Shown: piece after piece, positions 1-10,077 of the stretch
Numbering within the stretch: position 1 is the first letter of the stretch
How the letters are laid out: each line of letters begins with the position of its first letter
Assembly (NCBI RefSeq): GCF_042453785.1
Contig: NC_091665.1
Span: forward strand, 20,737,501 to 20,801,500
Source of the DNA: Malus domestica
Taxonomy: Eukaryota > Streptophyta > Magnoliopsida > Rosales > Rosaceae
DNA length: 64,000 nucleotides
Direction of reading: 5' to 3'
Position numbers and translations under genes: made by a program
The notes under the pieces: generated by a model
What the model was told of the DNA's origin: nothing
Database searches by the model: none
Seen by the model: only the letters and a program-made list of their open reading frames with translations

Positions 1-580
1 GTCATCTAATCCAATAATACAAGGAAAATTTGAGGGTTAACTAGTGATGTCACAGTTAATTTGGAGCATTGTCATTCATAATTCGATGAAGGAGTAACTG
101 GAAATTGATTCGTTTGCATACATGTCATGTGTGGAGAAAGAGCCTCTAGCTAGTTTATCATCCATCTAATTCAACCAAATTCGTCCAAAATCTGTCTTAA
201 GTTTTAGTTACTTGTTTTTATTTTAAATTCATCCAAAAGTTAATCCCCCTTTACTTTAGTGTGTCTAATTAGTTAGAATCTATTTTAGTTTGTGTTTTTA
301 AGTGTTTTGATTCAAGTAAAAGTTAATTTTCGTCCAAAGTCATTCCTAGTGTCTAGTTTAAGTTTATTTGGTTGTTTTAAGCTGTTTTGAGTATTTTAAG
401 TTTGCTTTGAGTCTTGTGAGTCTTGTTAAGTGTTTTTAAGTTTAGTTTTATGTTTTTGAGTCAGTTTAGAGGTTATTAGCAAGCCTTCCTAATCCCCGGT
501 CCAGAACGATCCCTACTTATACATATACTACAATTGTCAAAAGAGAGTTTAATTTGTGTGTTAAGTTAATTTTAGCATCA
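1..580 (+). repeat. 3' part of a ~2 kb LTR (second copy of the 12304-14322 LTR)
   Basis: The first 580 bases align along their length with the last ~600 bases of the LTR at 12304-14322. Shared marks are the phrase CCTAATCCCCGGT, then AGAACGATCCCTACTT, then CTACAATTGTCAA, and a terminal GCATCA. The left part lies outside the window. No primer binding site follows the terminal CA, so this is either a solo LTR or the far end of a nested element. The repeat relation is seen directly; calling it an LTR rests on the better-bounded copy. Confidence 0.6.
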
Positions 581-870
581 CTGGACCTTCAAAATTTATG
601 TGTCTAAACTTTGTCAGAGATCTTTGGCAAATTTATATATGGTACCCAAGGAGCTGATGTTGCGTGTGGAAACCGGTGCCTCTTCGAAATCCGAAGAGTG
701 GTGTTGTTCCTTTACCCTTATGGGTAATAGTAGGGTAGCTGGACCTTCAAAATTTTTATGTCTAAACTTTGTCAGAGATCTTTGGCAAAGTTGTCTGTGG
801 TACCCGAGAAACTGGTGTTGTGTGTGGAAAGTGATGCCTCTTCGAAATCCAGAGAGTGGTACCTTTTCGA
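581..870 (+). repeat. Tandem direct repeat, ~158 bp unit, about 1.8 copies
   Basis: A unit starting CTGGACCTTCAAAATTT at 581 starts again at about 739 and runs to about 870, sharing CTAAACTTTGTCAGAGATC and CCTCTTCGAAATCC. The copies differ by scattered substitutions, so the duplication is not recent. It lies just upstream of the antisense ORF at 1026 and may be part of its leader or promoter. The ORFs that cross it on both strands have no recognisable protein and are chance. Confidence 0.7.
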
Positions 871-894
871 TTTTTGAACCAACGACCATGTTGC

Positions 895-1025
895 CCTTTC
901 TTTTATAAGGGCACCAATTGTGTGCAAGAAGTACATTCAAAGAGTTATTACTTGTAGGAATTTTCCCCTTATTTTTTTACTTAAGAGATTTATTGGACCT
1001 CATTTTTCCTTCATCATTTCTGAAA
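895..1025 (+). promoter_or_regulatory. Candidate TATA box and leader of the antisense ORF
   Basis: A TTTTATAAGG motif at about 901-910 lies ~115 bases upstream of the ATG at 1026, on the same strand as the ORF and opposite to the host retrotransposon. No other start signal was seen. A plant TATA box is usually about 30 bases upstream of transcription start, which would leave a leader of about 85 bases. This is sequence inference only. Confidence 0.3.
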
Positions 1026-1700
1026 ATGTTTGACCCATCCGACCGTCGTTTTGACTTGAACTTTGGTGAAGAGGCAAATATGTCTCATCAAGACAACATA
1101 TGGTGCCCATCCTTTTTATCCCCTACTGGTCCTTTTACCGTTGGAGACTCTGTGATGAAGAATGATATGACCGTTGCGGTGGTGGCCAGGATCCTTCTCA
1201 CTCCCAAAGATAACAGACTACTTTCCAAATAGTCTGATGAGTTGGCTGTTAAGGATTCCCTGGCTTTTAGTGTTCAGTGTGCAGGTTCTGTGCCTAATAT
1301 GGCCCCACGCCTATTTGCTCGAACCCGCCAAGTTGAATCATTGGCGGCTGAAGTGATAAGTCTCAAACATGAGATTAGAGGGCTCAAGCATGAGAATAAA
1401 CAGTTGCATAGGCTCGCACATGATTATGCTACAAACATGAAGAGGAAGCTTGACCAGATGCAAGAATCTGATGGTCAGATTTTACTTGATCATCAGAGGC
1501 TTGTGTGTTTGTTCCAAAGGCATTTATTGCCTTCGTCTTCTAGGGCTGTACCGCGTAATGAAGCTCCAAATGATCAACCTCCAATGCCTCCTCCTTCTGG
1601 GGTTCTGTCCAGTAATGAGGCTCTGAATGATCACCCTCCGGTGCCTTCTCTTTCTAGGTCTATACTGACTGCTGAGACTTCTCCCAAGCAACCTTTGTGA
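1026..1700 (+). pseudogene. Antisense accessory ORF of a Tat-type gypsy element, one in-frame stop
   Basis: One reading frame of 225 codons runs from the ATG at 1026 to the TGA ending at 1700 and is broken only by a TAG at 1230-1232. The protein begins MFDPSDRRFDLNFGEEAN. Its middle, roughly residues 95-160, is a charged coiled coil (EVISLKHEIRGLKHENKQL and onward, then the KRKLDQMQESDGQ stretch). The tail is proline- and serine-rich with two copies of a NEA.ND..P.P module. I recognise it as the extra ORF commonly annotated as an uncharacterised retrotransposon protein in rosid genomes. Here it is antisense to gag-pol, between integrase and the outer LTR. Extra ORFs in this place and orientation are known for the Tat lineage. 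Function is unknown. A poly(A)-like AATAATAAG lies at about 1769. The single stop suggests recent loss, or that another copy supplies the protein. Confidence 0.65.
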
Positions 1701-1834
1701 AGGCTCCCTCTTGTTTGTTTATTTTGACTCATGTATATGTATATATTTGTAACTTATCGGAGATATCAATAATAAGTTTTGCTTCATTTCAACGTATTGT
1801 ATTGAAGCTCTGTTGGGTACCATAAATTGATTTT

Positions 1835-1868
1835 GCTTCACACTATCTTGATCATGATAGTGTAAAGC
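1835..1868. repeat. Imperfect 34 bp palindrome at the left edge of the 14-17 bp array
   Basis: The arms are GCTTCACACTATC and GATAGTGTAAAGC around a TTGATCAT centre. The sequence matches the perfect palindrome at 2412-2445 except for two substitutions. The two palindromes bracket the short-period array between them. Either strand could form a hairpin in RNA. Role unknown. Confidence 0.6.
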
Positions 1869-2410
1869 TTTTGTGGGTGAAGCTTTTGTTGGGTGAAGCT
1901 TTTGTGGTGGGTGAAGCTTTTGTGGGTGAAGCTTTTGTAGGGAAGCTTTTGTGGGTGAAGCTTTTGTAGTGGGTGAAGCTTTTGTTGGTGAAGCTTTTGT
2001 TGGTGAAGCTTTTGTTGGGTGAAGCTTTTGTAGGTGAAGCTTTTGTGGTGGGTGAAGCTTTTGTGGGTGAAGCTTTTGTGGGTGAAGCTTTTGTAGTGGG
2101 TGAAGCTTTTGTTGGTGAAGCTTTTGTCGGTGAAGCTTTTGTTGGTGAATCTTTTGTCAGTGAAGCTTTTGTGGGTGAAGCTTTTGTAGCTAAAACTATT
2201 GTGGATGAAGCTTTTGTTGGTGAAGCTTTTAAGGGTGAAGCTTTTGTAGGTGAAACTATTGTGGGTGAAGCTTTTGTGTTGAAGCTTTGTAGGTGAAGCT
2301 TTGTAGTTGAAGCTTTGCAGGTGAAGCTTTTGTAGGTGAAGCTTTGGAGTTGAAGCTTTGTAGGTGATGCTTTGGAGTTGAAGCTTTTGTTGGGTGCCAT
2401 GAATTGATTT
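1852..2410. repeat. Tandem array of a 14-17 bp unit, about 35 copies
   Basis: The unit is GGTGAAGCTTTTGT with small changes (GTGGGTGAAGCTTTTGTAG, TTGGTGAAGC). Each copy carries an AAGCTT site. Spacing varies between 14 and 17 bases, which gives long accidental ORFs on both strands (repeats of SPTKA on minus, FVGEA on plus); these should not be read as proteins. The array sits in the 3' untranslated region of the minus-strand gypsy element. Tandem repeats in this place are a known property of Tat elements and can seed satellites. Confidence 0.9.
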
Positions 2411-2411
2411 T

Positions 2412-2445
2412 GCTTCACACTATCTTGATCAAGATAGTGTGAAGC
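2412..2445. repeat. Perfect 34 bp palindrome (arms of 17)
   Basis: Reading GCTTCACACTATCTTGA from 2412, the next 17 bases are its exact reverse complement, centred on TGATCA at 2426-2431. Weaker versions recur about every 95 bases in the block that follows. In RNA it would form a 17 bp stem with almost no loop. A fold-back at the array border could matter for replication slippage or transcript ending, but nothing in the sequence proves a role. Confidence 0.9.
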
Positions 2446-2497
2446 TTTTGAGAATTTGTAATTGTTCTCCATTGATAAAGCTTTGTTGAATTTCCCT

Positions 2498-2521
2498 TTT
2501 TTTTTTTTTTTTTTTTTTTTT
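2498..2521. repeat. Poly-T tract
   Basis: An uninterrupted run of more than 20 T lies inside the repeat-rich 3' region of the gypsy element. On the minus strand, the element's own sense, it is a poly-A run. It may be slippage or the tail of an old insertion; no flanking target duplication was found. Confidence 0.7.
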
Positions 2522-2655
2522 GGAAACTAGAAATTTGAAAATGTGGGAGAGACAATATATACAAATTTTGCTTCCACACTGTTAAGCAAGAGATTGTGAT
2601 GCAAGCCATACCTTATAGTAGTCAAAGGTTTGGACGAACCATATAAATTGAATTT

Positions 2656-3075
2656 GCTTCGAACAATCTTGATCAAGAGGTGTGAAGCTTTCTACGAGTT
2701 GTAGTTGCCCTTCATTTATGAAGCTTTTGTTGGCACCATAAATTGGTTTTGCTTCACACTGTCTTGATCAAGAGTGTGTGAAGCTTTTGGGAATTGTGGT
2801 TGCCCTCCTTTGATGAAGCTTTTGTTGGCACCATAAATTGGTTTTGCTTCACACTGTCTTGATCAAGAGTGTGTGAAGCTTTTGAGAATTGTGGTTGAAC
2901 TCCTTTGATGAAGCTCTTGTTGGCATCATAAATTGGTTTTGCTTCACACTGTCTTGATCAAGAGTGTGTGAAGCTTTTGAGAATTGTGGTTGAACTCCTT
3001 TGATGAACCTCATGTAGGTACCATAAATTGGTTTTGCTTCACACTGTCTTGATCAAGAGTGTGTAAAGCTTTCTA
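2656..3075. repeat. Tandem repeat, 95 bp unit, about 4.5 copies, each with a near-palindrome
   Basis: The phrase GCTTCACACTGTCTTGATC starts at 2751, 2846, 2941 and 3036, and a diverged version starts at 2656, giving a regular 95 base period. Each unit joins a degenerate form of the 34 bp palindrome to CCATAAATTGGTTTTG and CTCCTTTGATGAAGCT. Adjacent units are nearly identical, so this block expanded more recently than its neighbours. It lies in the 3' region of the gypsy element. Confidence 0.9.
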
Positions 3076-3129
3076 CGAGTTGTAGTGTTTGCATTGTTAC
3101 AGAGGAGAAATGTTTGAAGCAGATGCAAG

Positions 3130-3725
3130 TTGTACCACTCATTTTCTGGTAGGTGAAATGAATGGTGAGTTGCTTTCATCACTTGGTTGGTGGTACGAAG
3201 ATGAGTTCCTTCATCACATTTCATCACCTAGTTGGTAGCACGAGGATGAGTTCCTTCTTCACCTGGTTGGTGGCATGAATGGCAAGTTGCCAAATGATAT
3301 TAGAGTACGGGTTGTACATTTCATCACCTGGTTGGTGGCGTGAAGGAGAGTACGGGTTATACATTTCATCACCTGGTTGGTGGCATGAAGATGAGTTTCT
3401 TCTTTACCTGGTTGGTGGCATGAGTGGCAAGTTTCCAAATGATATTAGAGTACGGGTTGTACATTTCATCACCTGGTTGGTGGCATGAAGGAGAGTACGG
3501 GTTGTACATTTCATCACCTGGTTGGTGGCATAAAAAGGAATTCCTTCTTCACCTGGTTGGTGGCATGAGTGGCAAGTTGCCAAATGATATTAGAGTATGG
3601 GTTGTACATTTCATCACTTGGTTGGTAACATGAAGGAAAGTACAGGTTGTACATTTCATCACTTGGTTGGTGGCATGAAGATGGGTTCTTTCTTCACATT
3701 TCATCACCTGGTTGGTAAGAATAAG
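3130..3725. repeat. Higher-order tandem repeat, 145 bp period built on ~45 bp units
   Basis: The short unit contains CATTTCATCACCTGGTTGGT, followed by GGCATGAAGGAGAGTACGG or a variant. Two or three short units plus a link containing GGCAAGTTGCCAAATGATA make a 145 base higher-order unit, which restarts at about 3279, 3424 and 3569. Open frames across it on both strands are side effects of the period. This is the fourth distinct repeat block in the 3' region of the element. Confidence 0.85.
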
Positions 3726-4069
3726 AGCAAGGTGTCTAGGCACATTGTAGCAAGTGTCGAATGACACAAAGTATGTTGAACCTTTTCAAAGCACAGTTGG
3801 CTTATGTATAAATGTGTTGGAATGTATGATTGAACGAATATACTGTGAAGCTGTTAGTTTATTTGTATAGTCTTGTTGACATATACTTAGACTTTGTTTC
3901 ATGTTGAAAGCATTCATGTTGAAGCTTTGAACCCAAGTGTTTCATTGCTAGGAATGTAAAAGGATTAGGACCGAGTTGTCTAAATCACCTCTTTATTGAA
4001 TTCATGCCAAATAGTCTTCGTTACATAGGATGCCGAAGGGCTGAAGCTTAACACTTGTACAATGTGAGT

Positions 4070-5211
4070 TTACTTGTAATAGTACTTCAAGTGATCAACG
4101 TTCCATGGATGGCCAAAGGTCTTGCCATCGGAGCTTCTAAGCTTGTAGGAGCCAGGGCGACTGATGCCAACAACTTCAAACAATCCATCCCAGTTTGGAC
4201 TAAGTGTTCCTTCACTCGGGACTCTGTCGCAGAGTAATCTTTTCTTCAATACCCAGTCCCCCACTTTGAAAGAACGAGGTTTGACCCTTGAGTCATAGTA
4301 GTTGGAGATGCGCTGCTTGTAGGCGACATTCCTTAAGTGAGCCTGGTTTCTGTGTTCCTCGACTAAATCTAAGTTGAGGGTAAGTTATTTGTCATTTTCA
4401 CTTTACATGTAGTTCTGGACTTAGAACGTTGCTTACTCAAGCTCAACTAGGACAACTGCCTCTGTACCAAAGGCAAGTGAGAATGGGGTTTCTCCTGTTG
4501 ATGTCCGATACGAAGTGCGATATGACCAAAGAACTTGGGGTATAAATTATGGCCAACAACCTTTAGCCTTATCCAAGCTGGTTTTCAAAGTTCGCTTGAT
4601 TATTTTGTTGATGGCTTCAACTTGTCCATTAGACTATGGATGAGCTGGGGAGGCAAAACATAAGTTGATGTTGAACTTGGACCAGAACATCCTGAACTTA
4701 TTGTTATCGAACTGTTGCCCGTTGTCAGTGATTATCGCATTGGGAATGCCGAATCTACAAAGGATGTTCTTCCATACGAAGTCTTCTATTTTTGCCTCAG
4801 TAATGGTTGCCAAGGTTCTACTTCGGCCCACTTTGTGAAGTAGTCAACTGCAACGATTGCATAGCAAACCTTGCCCTTCCATGCAGGCATTGGGCCGATC
4901 AAATCAAGTCCCCATTGGGCGAAGGGCCAAGGGCTGATCATAGAAATGAGCGGCTTGAGAGGGGAGTGAGGAATAGTTACGTAGCGTTGACACTTATCAC
5001 ATGAGCGGGATATTCTGATGGCATCTTGGTGGAGTGTTGGCCAGTAATATCCTTGGTGAAAAGCCTTGTGTGCTAGGGATCGAGATCCAGCATGATCTCC
5101 GCAGACTCCTTCATGTATTTCCCGAATGACAGTTTTTGCCTTTACGAGCGTAAGGCATCTTAGGTATGGTAGGTTAAAACCCCGCTTGTAAAGTTGGTCA
5201 TTAATGATCAA
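4070..5211 (-). pseudogene. Integrase of the gypsy element
   Basis: The N-terminal zinc-binding part shows the HHCC pattern ending CDKCQRY. The core follows with WGLDLIGPMP (first Asp) and TDNGQQFD (second Asp) at about 4730, and the catalytic Glu in SNGQVEAINK just below 4630, where a frameshift and one stop separate the pieces. The C-terminal part, 4264-4070, reads GDWVLKKRLL...LSPNWDG and ends in KYYYK. There is no chromodomain, which argues against chromovirus clades. In the family, integrase joins the cDNA to host DNA. At least two breaks make this copy inactive. Confidence 0.85.
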
Positions 5212-5299
5212 GTAACAGTCTGCTCAGCTTAGACTTTGTCATTTGGAAGGGTGCCATGAGGAAGGAATCTATAAATCGGGGTAATCCAACTATCCCCCT

Positions 5300-6151
5300 G
5301 TTGTAAGTTGCACACTTCCGCAGCCATGGTGTTTGGTGCTACCAACAATTCGACCTGAATTTTTCTCCCAATCTTGTCTTCCACTGCTCAGGCAAGTCGA
5401 GCCAAAGTATATGCATGAATGTTTGCCGCTCGAGGAATTTAGGTGATCTGGTAGTGGAAGTGCTTGAGCAACAATTGTATTTGTGCCAGATATGCTGCCA
5501 TGGAGCTATCCTTAGCGTCAAAGTTATTGGTGACCTAGTTAACCACCAATTGGGATTCACTAAAGATATCAATTCGTTTAACCCCAAGGTGTTTGGCCAA
5601 ACGTAAGCCTGCTAGGAGGGCTTTATATTCGGCATCATTGTTCGACGCCTTGAATTTGAAACGAAGAGCATACTCCATCGCCACTTTGTCAGGGGTCGTA
5701 AGGACTAGTCCTGCTCCACAACCCTGTTGGTTGGATGAGCTATCAACATATAAACTTCATGCTGGGGTTGTTGGTTCTATTTTCTGAGCTTCCAAGGGTA
5801 ATGAAACCACTTCTTTAGGCGTAGAAACAATGTCAACAGGATATGTGAAGTCGGCGATGAAGTCTGCCACTTCTTGGCCTTTCTCAGCTGGCTTTGGTTG
5901 GTAGAAGATGTCAAACTCACCCAATGCTATCGCCTATTTGATCATTCGCCCGGAAGTGTCAGGACTTTAGAGTATCTGTCAAAGATGATGATTGGTAAGC
6001 ACGATGATGGAGTGTGCTTGGAAGTAAGGGCAAAGTTTTCGAGCAGACATGAACAATGCTAGAGCCAATTTCTCAATGTTGGAGTATCGCGTCTCCACAT
6101 CTTGTAAGGACTTGCTAGGTAGTAGACAGGCCATTCGACATTACCATCCTT
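5300..6151 (-). pseudogene. RNase H and linker remnant of the gypsy element
   Basis: Between the RT-connection region and integrase the minus strand keeps only short open pieces. Expected RNase H phrases are recognisable in broken form around 5560-5900, but they are split by stops and frame changes. I place the domain here from its position in the gypsy order and from fragments, not from an intact catalytic set. Confidence 0.5.
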
Positions 6152-7034
6152 TTAAATGAGAATAGAACTTACTGCTAAAGCTGATACCGACAGATAGATA
6201 ATGAGAGTGTCACCAACCTCAGGTTTGGAGAGCAGATGGGCTTGACTCATGTAGTCTTTGAGGTTCTTGAATGCCTCAGCACATTCATCAGTCCATATAA
6301 TGTACTTCTTACTTCCCTTAAGTGCTTTAAAGAAAGGAGCACATCTGTTTGTGACCTTAGAGATGAACCTAGTTAAGGCTACCACCTTACCAGTAAGGCT
6401 CTGGATGTCTTTTGAAGTTACCAGTTCCTTCATGTCGAGGGTTGCTTTGATCTTCTCGAGATTAGCCTCAATGCCTCGTTGGCTTATCATGAAGCCTAAA
6501 AATTTGCCAGAGCCTACGCCGAAGACACATTTGTTGGGGTTCAACCTCATTCGATACCTCTTCAGAATGGTGAAAGTTTCAGATAGGTTGGTGATGTGTT
6601 GGTCAGCATGTTTGCTCTTGACTAGCATATTATCAACGTAAACTTCCATGCTCTTCCCAATCTGTTCGGCGAACATTGAATTGACCAGTCTTTGATAAAT
6701 CGTTCCTGCATTCTTTAGGCCGAATGCATGACTTTATAAGTCTATCTATAAAGCTCAGGAGTTCACACCCTGCCGTAAAGTCTATAAGTCTGTCTATGAG
6801 AGGAAGAGGAAAGCTATCATTCGGGCATCCTTTGTTTAGGTCAGTGTAATCAACACATATTCTCCACAAGACCTTTTGATGCGAGAGAATTTCCTTGGTC
6901 GGATTCTTCTTAACAAGGACAACATTTGCTTCCCACGTTGGATAATTGACTTCGCAGACGAAGCCCATGCCTTTGAGTTTTTCAACTTCTGCCTTCATTA
7001 CCTTGTACCGTTCAGCGTCATAGGATCTTTGCTT
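6152..7034 (-). pseudogene. Reverse transcriptase of the gypsy element
   Basis: Two frames carry the domain. The upstream one (6998-6633) has NPTKEILSHQ...WRICVDYTDLNKGCPNDSFP, the start of RT. It ends in a short internal repetition (FIDRLI, echoing LIDRLIDF), where the segment with the first catalytic Asp appears lost. The downstream one (6676-6152) has the YVDN form of the YxDD box in VYVDNMLVKSK, then NPNKCVFGV, GKFLGFMISQRGIE and the RT connection up to about 6152. Loss of a catalytic segment and a frame change mean no activity. Confidence 0.85.
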
Positions 7035-8033
7035 CTATCTCACAGGTTTGGTCTTGGGGTCAATGTTTAAGCAATAACATATGATATCGGGAGAGATGTC
7101 TGGCATGTCCTCGTATGACCAGGCGAAGACCTCAGTGTTCTCTTGCAAAAAAGAGATTAATGCCAACCGAATGGGTGGGGACAAAGTGGTGCCAATCTTC
7201 ACCATGCTATCCGGATAATCTTTTGATAGAGAAACCTTCTCCAGTTTTTCAGCGGGTTGTGCTTGCTGGGTGAAAGAGTTATCTCGAGGATCGTCGGGTT
7301 GACTGTTGCCACCGTGAAGATCCAAGTTGTCTTCGTCTGAGCTGGTCTTTATGACTTGGTCATGTATAGAAAAGGTTTCCTTGGGCACAGGCAGATGTTG
7401 TTGCTTGACCGAAGTGTTGTAACAAGATCGTGCACTAAGTTGATCTCCTCTTATGTAACCATTGCCATAGGAGGTTGGAAATTTCATCAACAACATATGT
7501 GTGGATACCATGGCCTTGAGATCATTGATGCCTATGTGTCCAAAGATGACATTGTATGCCGTTGGGCAATCAACCACCAGGAAGTTAGTGGTAATGGTAA
7601 CTGTGTAAGGGCATGTACCAATGGTGAAAGGTAAGTGTATGCTCCCTAAAGGTTGCATGATATCACCGGAGAAGCTTATCAGAAGAGAAATCAAGCGATC
7701 GAACAAGTGTTCAACTGCATTAAGTGCCTTGAAAGCTTCAGCAAACATGATATTGACCGAAGCCCCCATGTCTACCAGGATTCGTCGTACTTCAAAGTTG
7801 GCTATGTGAGCCTCTACGATCAGTGGGTCGTTGTAAGGGTAGATGATACCTCTTTCTTCCTCAAGGTAGAAACATATTGAATCCCAATTAGGCTTTTGAT
7901 ACTTGCCTCCCCTGATGTCTTCCACGTGAAACACTTGGTAGCCAAGCCTTAAAGCTCGTTCGCTATTTTTCATGGCCCTATTGGAAGATTCAGATATAGG
8001 TGTGCTACCGCTTATGGAATATATCACATTCAC
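7035..8033 (-). pseudogene. Aspartic protease region of the gypsy element
   Basis: An open frame of 332 codons contains RRILVDMGASVNIMF, which corresponds to the D-T/S-G-A-S active site but has Met in place of Thr/Ser. It is followed by VVDCPTAYNVIFG, the usual second protease landmark. After this comes the acidic linker and SWSYEDMPDISPDIICY, which normally leads into RT. The frame is long but starts at a displaced Met, and the active-site change probably disables cleavage. Confidence 0.8.
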
Positions 8034-9969
8034 TTAGCGTTGGTTACGGTTATCCCTTGAAGGGTGAAAAAGGAATCGATCAATTTTTCCTTCACGCGCC
8101 AAAGCTTCAATATGATCACGAAGGGTGATACATTTCTCGCCGTCATTGCTGTTATGCTTGTGGTAGCAGCAAAACGTACCTGTGTTCTTCGTGGGCTTGT
8201 AACCAGACTGCTTCGGCATTGGCTTCGGTATCAGGTGTGTTATGCTAGGGTAAATGGCCACGCATGTGACGTTCAAATGTGTGTATGTCTCATACCTCGG
8301 GGTATGGCCTGTCCTGACACGTGCTTGGCCCACTATGTTGACTGCCTGGGGGCGGGCATTATCGTGGCGATACCCTTGGTTATCGTGATAGTGTCCCTTA
8401 CTTCTTTTACTAAAATAAGACTGGTGAGGATGGAAATCTTTCCTTTTACCCTGAGGTTGATATGTATGTTGACTTGGCGAAGTATTAAGTAAGGCAGAGT
8501 GAGGCACCGCTGCCGTTTGGAAGGTCGAAGTCTTCTCATTTGGTTGGATCTGACTTCACTCTCTACTTGTTGATAAGGGGTGGATGTGGGGGGTTTCCCT
8601 TGATATGTCCTTGCCTTAGCGGAGGCATGGTTATAAGCATGTGCCATCACCTCAGAGTAAGTCTTCCAAGTGTTGGCATTAATCATGTACTTGAAGAAAC
8701 AATCATGTAGGCCTGCCATGAAGGCTTTAAGGGCAGTCTTGTCGTCTGCCTCGGCACAACGGGAATACTCATGGCTGAAACGGCCAACATACATACGCAA
8801 TGACTCGTCTGGCTTCTGGCGAATAGTGTACAAGTCATCCGCAGAGTGCAAGTGATCGGTCTGGAATATGTGTTGAGAAACAAACAGTTTCCTTAATTCC
8901 TCAAATGGGTCTACCGTCTTAGGTGAAAGACGGCAATCCAGTTTAGAGCTCCGCCAAAGAAGGTGGAGGGGAAGAGAAGACATCGCTCTTCGTTGGTGTG
9001 CATCCGGTATGCCATGGTGGATTCAAAAAGGTTAAGATGTTCAATCGGGTCCTCATTTCCAGTATAAAGTTGCAAGCTAAGCTTCTGCTTTGTCTTTGCT
9101 TGAATGAGAGTGTCGATGATCCTCCTTGTAAGAGAGCCAGACCTAGGTTGGTTCCAATCAGGTATCTCAGCTTGTCGTTCGGCCTTCAACTTGTTTACTT
9201 ATTTAAGAAGTTGTAAGACAAGAGGGTCCTGAGTGGAGTCATGTACCACTGGAGCTTTCTTTCGTAAATTTCCATCTCTTCTTGGAAGTAGGAAAGTTTG
9301 ATCAAGAGCATGTGATTTTTCCTTGGACTCGTCGTACTGACATTCAAGGTATGTCTGTCGGAACATCTCTGAGTCCCCTATACCTTTGTCTTCCTCTATG
9401 ACTTGTTTTCCCTTTCCCAAATTGGTAGCTGGCATGGGACATAGGAGGGGATCGAGTCTTTTAGAGACCCTTGGGTCATTGATCTTCGAGCTTACATGGA
9501 TAGGATTGTCTCGACATTGCTTTAGGAAGTCTCGACAGTCGTGAAAGATAGTTTTCGATCCTTCCACTCTTTCTGTAAGGAGGTGCCTTCCTCCACTCCT
9601 CCTGCTTCGGGTCGAAGCAGCTAGGTTAAGAGAAGTCTCATGTTGGTCGCCATTTCGATGAGTAGCTCGCTCCTCAACAGGAATACCCATGTCGATAGCA
9701 AATGACCCTTCTTGTTGGGGGGCACCCAGTTGATGGTTGACTTCCACAGGTGTGATAAGCTAGTGTGTTTTAGTATATCTAGCCTCGTGGAGCATCTCAA
9801 AGACCTTCTCATACTGCTCTTGGAGGATTTCATTCTTCATCGCTATCTTGTTGTTCTGAGCTTCCAGCTCATCGACTTTAGCCTGAATCTTTTGTTCCTT
9901 CCTTCGTTGTTTCGCACCAGGTGCAAGAGGGGTGTCATTCTGTGTGATATGGCTTCCTTCGCTCCCCAT
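8034..9969 (-). pseudogene. Gag of the gypsy element, broken into several frames
   Basis: The likely start is the ATG at 9969 (MGSEGSHITQNDTPLAPG), 90 bases inside the PBS. A short coiled coil (KVDELEAQNNKIAMKNEIL) follows, then a stop at 9760 and a shift. The middle pieces (9747-9199, 9189-8911, then about 8983-8510) carry the gag core: LYTGNEDPIEHLNLFES, QKPDESLRMYVGRFS and AFMAGL. The end (8507-8034) has a degenerate zinc-knuckle-like CCYHKHNSNDGEKC and LRDHIEALAREGKI. Gag would coat the RNA in virus-like particles. Four or more breaks show it is dead. Confidence 0.85.
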
Positions 9970-10060
9970 GTTAGAAAAGGATGCCTGGTTAAAAGAGAGT
10001 GTACGAATGGTGGAAACCAGCTTAACAAAGCTGAAGAGAGTGGGAATAAGTGTTGTTCCA

Positions 10061-10072
10061 TAGACGGCGCCA
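10061..10072 (-). promoter_or_regulatory. Primer binding site of the gypsy element
   Basis: On the minus strand, five bases after the LTR end, the sequence is TGGCGCCGTCTA. Its first nine bases are complementary to the 3' end of plant tRNA-Asp. The short match with an early divergence is common in Tat-like elements. It fixes the element's direction and the inner LTR border. Confidence 0.75.
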
Positions 10073-10077
10073 AATAT

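Noticed and set aside
1852..2472. Long ORFs rich in SPTKA (minus) and FVGEA (plus) that look like low-complexity proteins
   Set aside because: Both strands are open only because the 14-17 bp tandem unit lacks stops; no start context, no domain.
1852..3725. CRISPR-like array
   Set aside because: Repeats are directly adjacent or merged with variants, with no unique spacers, in a plant retrotransposon.
3279..3767. Repeated small ORFs with SSPGWW modules
   Set aside because: They follow the 145 bp repeat period inside the retrotransposon 3' region and differ by copy; not genes.
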